Shown here: in pieces, positions 55,201 through 64,000 of the stretch | How the letters are laid out: each line of letters opens with the position of its first letter | Position numbering within the stretch: position 1 is the first letter of the stretch | DNA from: Platycnemis pennipes | Lineage: Eukaryota > Arthropoda > Insecta > Odonata > Platycnemididae | Reading direction: 5' to 3' | Length of the DNA stretch: 64,000 nt | Assembly (NCBI GenBank): GCA_933228895.1 | Contig: OW121855.1 | Location: 44,716,698 to 44,780,697 of the forward strand | Position numbers and translations under genes: made by a program | Notes under the pieces: generated by a model | What the model saw: the letters and a program-made list of their open reading frames with translations, nothing else | What the model was told of the DNA's origin: nothing | Database searches by the model: none

Positions 55201-57101
55201 CCTGATACTTTCTTTAGGGGTAAACGAGAACGGTTACACTACTTGAAACTCAACAACAGATACGTGATTTTTACTTTTAAATAACTGCCCATCATCACGA
55301 ATCTGATGTCAACAAATATTTCATCTGTCAATTTAACATTATTAATCCTCTGATTCGTACGTTAAGATCCGGGGTAACACTCATATTGAAAGAGTGTGGA
55401 GGAACTAAATCTATTTTTTCTCTCTGACTAGCGTAAGTACCAGAGTAAAATAATAGAACAACGCTGTGAAAACCTATGAACCTTGTTGCAGAGACTCAAT
55501 AAAACGTATGGCCAAATGAAACAACTATATCAAATATCTCAATTCTCGATGACAACGCGTGTTTATATGCCTCCTGCTTAAATTTTTACTCGTATATCTA
55601 CTATTTTTCGCAAATTAACATCGAAAATTATGTTCAGTAACGGTAACTGAGATGGTGGGTCTGAATTTAGGAAGTAGCCTGATCAGCGGTATTCAGGTAG
55701 GAGCGTTCTCTTAAGATCAAAGAATGAAAAATAAGCAGCATATAAATCTCATCCGTGCACACAGATAACGGATTTGATAATGCTGACTGGAACTGCAGGT
55801 TTCCCGCTGTGAAGAATTATGGGGTGTCTTATAACGACACTGGACATATTCACAACCTGTGTCAAGACAAGGTGCCTGAATCTCAATTGGTCTCAGCAGT
55901 GGAGTGCATATATATGGAAAATATAATACAACCACGAGAACTTCTATCAGTCATCTCCAACGTTTACAATCAGGAGGAAATATAGGAAACTCTGCAGGGT
56001 GTCTGGATATTCAGAGACAAAAAATCAGGACATCGTGTTGTTGACCATGACACATCTGTAAATAAAAGCACTTTGAATAGGATGCCTTTTACGTTAGAGG
56101 GGGTGTTAAATGTGCATCCCAAAAATGAACAAAACAAACCAAAATAATGGCAGAAGGAGCGCAACAAAATTAGACTCAAGGTATTCAGAATACCACAATA
56201 CAAATTGAGAGCAAGATTTTACAGTTAACACGTCATAATCGCCCACGATTAGAACAGTATTGAATGGACATGTCTGCAGAACCTCGTAAGCATTCATCAA
56301 ATGGAAAACTCGAAATCAATTAAGTACGTACTTTGCAAAAGCCTATCGCTTTGAAGTAAAATGGTTCTACATTAGATGGAGCATCTGCGCAATATGTAAA
56401 ATTGAAGAATTGACATAAGAATAGCCTTTCTTTGGCTATTACAGAATTTTACTCATAGATATTCGAATGAGGTGCAATTTAAGGCAAATCCTGGTCCCTA
56501 TTTGAACAAAGGAATAACAAAATTTTCAAACTTAAAGCCACTCAAATATTATCAAATCTTGTGTTCAACATGCGGGTAGCAAGAAAAAAATTAAATTCAC
56601 AAAATCTGAGTAACCAAAATAGAATACTTCCACAATTTCAAAACGAGTCAAACCATGGTGTTCTATCACAATTTTACTGGTTTTAAGCCTCTGCGATAAA
56701 GATAACCAGGAGGTATATTGCCTATTCCTCCGTCCCTATAAAAACAATTATGAAGATTTTCATTAGTCGCACAAATTACAAAGCTTTAAGAAACTTGATG
56801 GGAGTCGAGGGTTGAAGGACATAATCTCTTCCCCGCTGTGAGCTTAATTGCCCGCGAAAAAATATTAATTGTTGTAACATAAACGTAAACAGTCTAACTC
56901 TTGTTAAAAAAGATGATTGTACATGCACGACTGTCAATAAAAATTTCTGTCACCTTTCCGATGCAAATATAAACTTATACATGAAATCCATACCTTCTGA
57001 AGTGTAAAATTATTTTCGGCAGAAACACATAGACGAGACACTAAATAAAAAAAGAGTTGGACTTAATCACATGCACTCTAAAATTCTCTTTATTGCATAT
57101 C
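52241..57101. other. Unassigned DNA
   Basis: No gene or repeat recognised. Short frames (for example 52684-52869, 53341-53595, 54128-54376, 55755-55985) show no domain. A brief CG-richer patch lies at about 54170-54270. Confidence 0.45.
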
Positions 57102-57136
57102 TCCTGCTACATTTATTGAGAACCCAGCAAGCCACC
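57102..57136 (-). mobile_element. Possible degenerate LINE-A tail
   Basis: The plus strand CTGCTACATTTATTGAGAAC followed by CCAGCAAGCCACC loosely matches an inverted LINE-A end. Weak. Confidence 0.3.
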
Positions 57137-60100
57137 TTGATGATGAGTCGCAACGGCTTAACAATTACCGATCATGCTCTAAGTGCATAAATTCATTACT
57201 ATAAAATGAATCAATTCGAGCTTACCAATACATCATTAGAGATACTACAGAATTAACTTGTATTCATCACACAAGCAAGGAATATTTACGAAAATAATTG
57301 TACGTATACGCTACGTAGCGAATAAAAGCATAAAAAAGAGTCTGGTGTGCCCACGTGAAAGTGAAGTCGCAACGTGTACTTGCTACATATCTGTCGCCCG
57401 GAATTTTTTACGTTTGATGCACGTGCCTAGTTTTTACTCAGTCTGATTCTCATCAATATATCTCTTACTCTTCTTCTAGATATCCTTCTGTATTTGAATC
57501 CAATAGCGTAATAATCCATTCAATACTTAGTTAATTTATCTCCTCAAATTAATTATAAATTTACTCCACACTTAAAAATATTTTACCCCTGATGGTAACA
57601 GCGCAGTTAATGCAACATAATACCTTAAAATTTTACGATGCAACCGATTGTGCAATAATGATACGGAAAAGTCTAGTCGAGTACAATGAAAACAGTGGAA
57701 CAGAAGTCCTTTGAGGACAGGTCAACAGCAAATGGCAACGATGAAGTCAACATAAAAGGACCTTAATTGCCGAGAAGTGGCCTTAGAAAACATACTTAAA
57801 TGTGCCACTCACGAACAATCTCACTAAAGGTTAGACCTTTCGCTGGCGTCAATATTAAACAGGCACAATAGTGAGCAGAAATGACTGGTCATACGAAAAG
57901 GTCATGAATCAGTCCTTCTGAGCACACTTAGTGCTTAGGTAAAGTCTCTTCAATTTCTGCTCCTAAAGAACAACATCCGCTTTGTGTACTATTTATTTCC
58001 TTAACTCTGGAAGATGTAACAATATTTTATGGCTTGTGTCAGAACCCACCCTCAAGAGTCGTTCAGATCAAATCAGATCAAGCCTTTCTAAACTCAAATG
58101 GAAGATGCTCAAATGTATGAATATCAGACCGTGGGAAACTTCAGCCAACAAATACAGTGAAGATTTCAGAAGCCATATGAATTTGCAAACAAAGAGCTTT
58201 AATCATTGATTTACTTTACTTTTACTTCAATCATTGATTGTGAGGGGAATTGAACATGCAAAGAGGGATTATAGGTCAAGGGGTGTGCAAAACCAACCAA
58301 AACGGATGGAAAAGACTTCAAAGATGGTTTTTCACGGGGCTAGTCCTTGCACCGTCTAATTCATATAGGGATTTCTAGAACCAATTTTATCATGTAAAGT
58401 AACAAAATGCACGGAAAATTTTACTGGTGCCTGAATATTTGCGAGGAATAAATGCCCGTAATGCCCACAGGGAAAATATCCCGATCTATTTCCACGGTTT
58501 CGCGTATGAAATTTCAACGATTTGACCCCACATACAATGGCTGCATCGCACAAAATAGTTTTTTCGACATTTTATCCGTACTGGTAGCTTTAAGTCATTA
58601 CGTGTTATGTTTCCCGAAGAAATCGACTTAATTCCAATGACAACTATTTAGTTTGACTTTTCTGATTTACGGATATTTACAGATTGACGGTAAATGATTA
58701 ATATAAATCGTGAATCCATCCTATCTGAATGTTTTCAGTAATTTTGGTAGCGCGTTCAAAATATACTTTCAATGATTTTACAAAAAATACTTATTTGCAA
58801 TTGGGAGAGGATAAGAGTTATTTAAAGAGCGAACTATTGACAAAACTTGTGATTGGCGGTGAAAACAAAAGAATAGATATTAGCTTAAAACGGAACGTTG
58901 TACTGAGGTTTGTGTATTTAAGGTTAACTAACGGTTTCGCCATTTTTAGAAACGATTGATCTCTGGTGACTTAAACCAAAGATTTAATCTAGACACTTAA
59001 CACTGGCTTTATAAGGTGTATTTATACAAGCTCATATTGACACACTGATCGGTAAAAATAATTATGTTGATAAAATTTTGAGTTAAATTTCAAACAAGCA
59101 GAATATATCCGGATTATTATGGACACATTTTAATTACCACAATATCCGTGATATTTCTTATCAATACGATGCCATTTATTGCATTGGTTCCACATCCTAG
59201 GGTACATTTACACTCACACACTTGATGTCTAAATGTAATGAGCTTCCAGTGTGGGCTCTGATTTCGAGATAAACATCTCCCAGCCGCGGCCAGCAGGCTT
59301 CGTTCCCTCGACTCCCTTGGAAATTGCTTGCTTGGCGGTTTATGCATCCTCAAATCTCTTCAAAGGCGGCGAAAGCATGTTCGTGACCCTCACTTCTTCT
59401 TAGGTCAGGCATGCTGAGTATACTTAGGAGTTACGCACTGGTCAAGGAAATTTATTATCTTACCCACTGACTGAGGAGAGAGCTTGCTCGGGACGTCGGA
59501 TTAAGGGCCGTGTTCTTTAAAGCCGGCGAGCTTAATATAATGCAGCAATGAAACCATTACTAATTCGCTAACGTTTCGGTGACCTATAAAACCTTCCAGA
59601 ATGAGAAAATGAAATGCATCGGCAAACTGCGAGTGCACACGTAGAGCTGAATGGTGCTTCACTGAAACTTCTGCCAATGGCTTATTAGTTATCAAAATAT
59701 TCAGTGCCCATATCTACCTAATCCTTATGTCAACAACGTAAGAATACATGAAAATAGCAATATTATAAATTTACACGTCAATAGCAGTTTTTGCCGGAAA
59801 GACATATATTTTTATTTGAATACGTAATAAACTGTCAGAGGAAAAGATTCAGTGCTAAACATCAAATCATGATTAAATTTCATCATCCTTAGCTTTGATG
59901 AGGTATGACCAAGTAATTATCCATTCCTCAAATAAAAATTACAATATTCAATAATAGGTATAAAAAAAGAAAGTAGCAGTGCATGAGAAAAAGTGCAAAT
60001 TACATTTTCCACATTAGAATGAATTTATTAACGATAAACTTGAAAAGGCAATCCAAAAAGAGATGACTGTTGAGTCACCGAAATAAGAAAAAGCTACGAA

Positions 60101-60331
60101 TACTAATTGTACCGTGAATCATTAGCTAATATAAATAATTACTTTTCTCAAAACGACAAGGTAAGAGGTAGTTATTGAGCCTAATGAACAAACAGAAAAG
60201 CTTAATTTACACGTTACATTTTACCTGACAGAAAGCAAATGAGTAAACCAAGGTGATTTCACTATCAGTTATAACACAGAGTGAAATTGAGAATATTAAA
60301 TTACATTTTGTAATTTAATCTTTAACTTACC
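57137..60331. other. Unassigned DNA
   Basis: AT-rich; only short uninformative open frames. No repeat recognised. Confidence 0.5.
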
Positions 60332-60389
60332 TTTCGTACACTTACTGACTTCTTCAGGTAGACCTGAAGATGTCACTAAGTGTAAGAAA
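60332..60389. repeat. Foldback hairpin, 28-base arms
   Basis: The left arm 60332-60359 and right arm 60362-60389 are inverse with about 3 mismatches and a 2-base loop. The right arm begins ACCTGAAGATG and is followed by GAAACCCGG, paralleling the CCTGAAGATG...CGAAACCGG layout of the hairpin at 24724. Confidence 0.75.
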
Positions 60390-61721
60390 CCCGGGGGGTA
60401 ACAATAAATCTTATTAGAAGACCATTACAAAGTGTAATTTTATAGTCTCGTTTTCACCATGAAGAGGTTCCACATAGTCATGCTTGAAGTAATTTATAAT
60501 ATAACAGAGAATTCTTAGCTATAGTTCAGAATAATATACTCCTGAAAAATAATACAACCATAGAAGATGTAAAACGCAAGAGGTACGTTCACGGAGAAAC
60601 ATCAGGAGAAGAGATTACCAAAAATTAGCTTCGTCACCGAAAATCTTGCCACCGAATTTCGTTAGCAAACACGCTCTCACAATATTTGCATGGCCAATCT
60701 CAAGGCTGACAATTTCCGTTTCCTGATACTACCTCATCATCCCTCGTTCCCGGTTGTTGATATATTAGATTCGTCCTCCACTTTCCTCGCTGCTGTCCTC
60801 CTTTCCCTCCCGCCAGGTGGTATCCATTGTATTATACCGGCTGACATTCGTTTGACTCATTCTTAACGTTCCCAACGCATCATCCAAATCCTTAGCTCAT
60901 CTCTCTGCTCACGGCTCAAGATTAAACGCCCAATAATTCTCTCTCGCTTCACGAGTATTCCATCAAATCCGTTCTTGGAATGATCTGCCGTTTCGCCACG
61001 CAACGAAACATCCTATGACACGCATATCCCATGATGGAAGACGCCCAATGTAAACCTTTGTACATATTTTGTGTATGTGATACATAAAAAATATAGATCA
61101 AAGAAAGGTAAACGTTGTGTTCAAAGCCACTCTAATTCGACGGGCATAGTCAGCCATCTATTTAATATAGCAGTGAAGATAAAATAATTCTCTACTTTTT
61201 CAAGATAGTAGACATAAATTTTATGCTTGGTACTGACATTTTTAGAGCAATAGTGCTCATCATCAATACTACTGGAGAGCGTTTAATTAAACGAAACAGC
61301 ATACATTCCTAAGATAAAGTTACATTTCATTATCTATGTGATTCCATCACATTGTACTTTCGGTGACGAGAAACGGGGAGCGCTAGGAGCACTTCAATAT
61401 CCTTCGGTAACTGAGCTATCTGAACAGAGTTCTCCACTTCTTTCACACCGGAACATCTTTGGAATAATACATGCCGAAAGTATGTACAAAATTCTCAAGG
61501 ATAGATAATTATTTTTGACAGTCGATAATTAACTACGAGATTTAAAAAAACACATTTCGGACGCATGGTATATCGAGTTACATTTAGTATATACATGTTC
61601 GTGAAGAAATCAATTTATCCTATCTAATAAGAAATTTAATTGGTTTTAAGGGATGGGATAAAATTAGTAATTTTAATCAAATGTCACATGTTTACAACAG
61701 GAGCTCTTTCCATGTATCCAA
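60390..61721. other. Unassigned DNA
   Basis: Nothing recognised. Confidence 0.5.
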
Positions 61722-61731
61722 AAGCGCACAT

Positions 61732-62240
61732 CATCATCATCATTGGTCAACAATCCTAGGATTGGTTTGACGCAGCTTTCCACTCCATTCTTCTATCGGC
61801 CAACCTTTTCATTAAGACGTTATTCTTCTCTTTTACACTCTTTACAACCTGTTCCATATATCTCATACGAGGCCTGCCTTTTCCAATCCTCCCGTTCACT
61901 TTTCCCTCGACGATAGTCTTCATCAGGCCATCGTGTCTCAAGATATGGCCGATTAAGTTTTCCCTTTTTCTTTTTAGAGTTGTCAGCAGACTTCTCTTTT
62001 CTCCTACTCTTCTTAGCACTTCCTCGTTACTTACTCGTTCGATCCATTCAATCTTCAGCATTATTCTGTAGCACCACATTTCAAATGCTTCTACCCTTTT
62101 CTTCTCCGCTGCTGTCATCGTCCATGATTCACTGCCGTAAAGAAAAATGCTCCAGATGTATGTTCTGATGAACTGTTTCCTTACTTCTATGCTTGTATTT
62201 CCTGCTGTAAGTAGATTCTTCTTTTGAAAGAATGCCCTAT
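61732..62240 (-). pseudogene. LINE-B copy, RT C-terminal region with TSD
   Basis: The minus strand encodes a C-terminal LINE-B segment, open from 62240 to 61756: FIRTYIWSIFLYGSESWTMT, EAFEMWCYRIMLKIEWIERV, GHILRHDGLMKTIVEGKVNG and GKGRPRMRYMEQV, ending RLADRRMEWKAASNQS. It then runs into the ATGATGATGATG tail at 61732. This YGSE-W, MWCYR and GHILRH order is typical of the post-RT region of a LINE group abundant in arthropods. A perfect 10-bp TSD AAGCGCACAT (61722-61731 and 62241-62250) shows a real 5'-truncated insertion. The RT catalytic core and the endonuclease are absent. It is the youngest-looking LINE-B here, having no stop in this stretch. Confidence 0.92.
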
Positions 62241-62486
62241 AAGCGCACATTATATTTTAAATATCGACTAATGATTGAACTCAGTCCATGGCTTGCGCAG
62301 CATTCATTCATTCCAAATGCACCCTAGAGGAAGCTTTCTACGTACGTTGTAGATTTAGATGTTTAATTCACTTCTAATCATCATTCTGGGAAACTCCTTT
62401 CCCATAATTAAGAGCAAGTATTGCGCTGTTACACTACTACCACATGAGAAAATTTTGATCCGAAGAAAAGGCAATTCAATTTCTTC

Positions 62487-62612
62487 TCTCCATCCGTAGG
62501 ATGGCATGTTAAAACCCTGGACCCCTTGACGCCTTTCATTAAGAGCAGATTAACACCTAAGGCGGGTTCCTCTCCACCCTTCCTCCATTCCCTGAAATAT
62601 TTCTACCTATAT
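62487..62612 (+). mobile_element. SINE-1 fragment
   Basis: CTCCATCCGTAGGATGGCAT, GACGCCTTTCATTAAGAGCA, GGCGGGTTCCTCTCCACCC and TCCATTCCCTGAAATATTTC follow the SINE-1 body order. The tRNA head and the 3' end are missing. Confidence 0.7.
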
Positions 62613-62617
62613 ACGAA

Positions 62618-62914
62618 CACTGTAAAAAGTAGATCTGATTTTAAGGTACAAAAGCGATCTGAATTTCAGATGCAACAATTTTAAGACAGGGTATGTTGAA
62701 TTTCAGCAGTAATATCTTGTCTAAAAATAAGGCAGGTGAACGGCTGAAAATCAGACCATCCACAATCCTGCTTCCTCTGCTTCCTGCTCAACTGCTCCTG
62801 TACCAACCACCCATGTTCCTGCCTCTTCCGTACCTTAAATCCGTGTTCCTGCCTTACAACCAGACAGCCCTTAAATTCAGATCGCACTGAAAATCAGATC
62901 AACTTTTTACAGTG
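62618..62914. mobile_element. Probable non-autonomous DNA transposon (MITE)
   Basis: A 297-bp unit bounded by inverse ends: CACTGTAAAAAGTAGATCTG at 62618 and its near complement ending CTTTTTACAGTG at 62914. The inverse similarity extends inward through GATCTGATTTT and GCGATCTGAATTT, about 45 bases with small gaps. There is no coding capacity. No clear target duplication is visible next to the ends, so the superfamily is undetermined. Confidence 0.65.
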
Positions 62915-64000
62915 AAAAAAAGGTGATTACGTAACTACATGCGGATTACAAAGCCACGAAGTATGAAATTCTAAGGCACCCCAGTTTTGAATTGATAATA
63001 TTTTACATAACTGATAGCAATTTATTTGCTATGAAGATACAAACTTGAAACGCATATTACGCATGAAAATGTCTATTTAACAAGCATCAGACTTTGTTTT
63101 GTTGTTAAATAAGTTTTTCGTTGGATTGCAAATCATCAAAGTTGGCTCTTTGCTCGAGAATCGTCAGAAATCGGCACATTTCACTCGTAAAAAAATATTA
63201 AAATGCGCCTCAATGATTTAAATTTACCGTCAAATACGCATTAATAAATAAGAAAAATTAGGATGTGTTTACTTTTTCAGTAGGCCATCACGTTCTTTTG
63301 TCATTAGTATCAAAACTCGAGTGCACATAATTTCTGCGCCGACAGTTCACACCAATACCCATCTGGTTGCGGGTTGACGGCATTTAATGATTGACTAAAT
63401 TACATGCTAATGCAACTTATTGTTATCCACATAATTTTAAGTTGCACCGTCTCGTGATAGTTTTTGGGCTTTTTATATTATTGAATATATAATATGGTCA
63501 CAGGTGTGATGATTAAATATAAAACATATAAAAGAACTCACGAAGTGCGGGAATATTTCGGGAGTCACGAACACCTTTATCAACAAGGAGAGAGGACTGC
63601 CCGGGAGTGTGTGCGTATGTTATATATATACATACACACATATGTAAAATAATAAGGAAATATTGTGATGACTGCCCATTTACATTACTGCAGAAAACTC
63701 AGAATAGCACTGGTATTCTAGTTGTTAAATTAAAATGGAAACATTCAGGAAAAGTTAGCAAAACAACCGGATAGCACTGTTTAGCCTTGAAATTACACTC
63801 AAATTTAATCCTTAGACACCATAACGAATGGATTTCTGCACGCAAGAAATCAATAAATTTTGCCACCCCGAGATTTTCCGTTCCTCAAGAGGTTTGTAAT
63901 TTTGCAACCCTATAATATTGGTCTGACCTCGATGCTAATGGGTGCTCGCTCGTCTTCCAAATGGAATTCACTGTTTACCACCAAGACACGGTGGTCACCT
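62915..64000. other. Unassigned DNA
   Basis: AT-rich. A short imperfect palindrome of TATA/TACA repeats lies at 63608-63640 (GTGTGCGTATGTTATATATA ...). No gene is recognised. Confidence 0.5.

Overview
The window looks like non-coding, AT-rich nuclear DNA from an invertebrate animal, most likely an arthropod. This rests on the repeat content: two families of non-LTR retrotransposon (LINE) whose reverse transcriptases resemble arthropod CR1/L2/jockey-group proteins, several tRNA-derived SINE families, foldback hairpins, and no long host open reading frame. Nothing looks bacterial or viral. I recognise no host protein-coding gene; the best hint is one short candidate first exon (36423-36477, minus strand).

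I call the dominant repeat LINE-A. Its 3' end is a small stem-loop followed by a GATGTA/GTAGAT microsatellite, with no poly(A). It is present as three nearly identical long 5'-truncated copies (9749-12673, the copy split around it, and 25956-27844 on the minus strand), several older RT-bearing fragments (2155, 16092, 17342, 19422, 21201, 22530, 37304) and many solo 3' tails. The 9.5-14.5 kb region is a three-level nest: LINE-A within LINE-A within an older LINE-A tail, each young level marked by target-site duplications (TSDs). At 25.9-27.9 kb another young copy sits antisense inside an older tail.

LINE-B is a second, older LINE with an ATG/ATC-rich 3' tail. It is seen four times, always on the minus strand (5128-5521, 45080-47200, 50967-52240, 61732-62240). 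SINEs are interleaved with it. At 51 kb SINE-2 lies in SINE-1, which lies in LINE-B, with perfect TSDs of 11 and 14 bp. At 5 kb the order is reversed and LINE-B lies in SINE-1.

Region by region: 1-9.5 kb holds old tails, SINEs and a purine-rich GC island; 9.5-28 kb is a LINE-A cluster with a 68-bp-arm hairpin at 24.7 kb; 28-45 kb is mostly unassigned with scattered SINEs, short inverted repeats, one LINE-A copy at 37.3 kb and a promoter-like CG-rich patch at 40.6 kb; 45-52 kb holds LINE-B relics, CG-rich patches and the SINE/SINE/LINE nest; 52-64 kb is mostly unassigned, with a hairpin, a LINE-B copy and a probable MITE near the end.

The genes do not form a pathway. The only proteins encoded are endonuclease/reverse transcriptase parts of LINEs, and no LINE copy here includes a complete 5' end, so none looks autonomous. 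Family names are local to this report, and all boundaries were read by eye.
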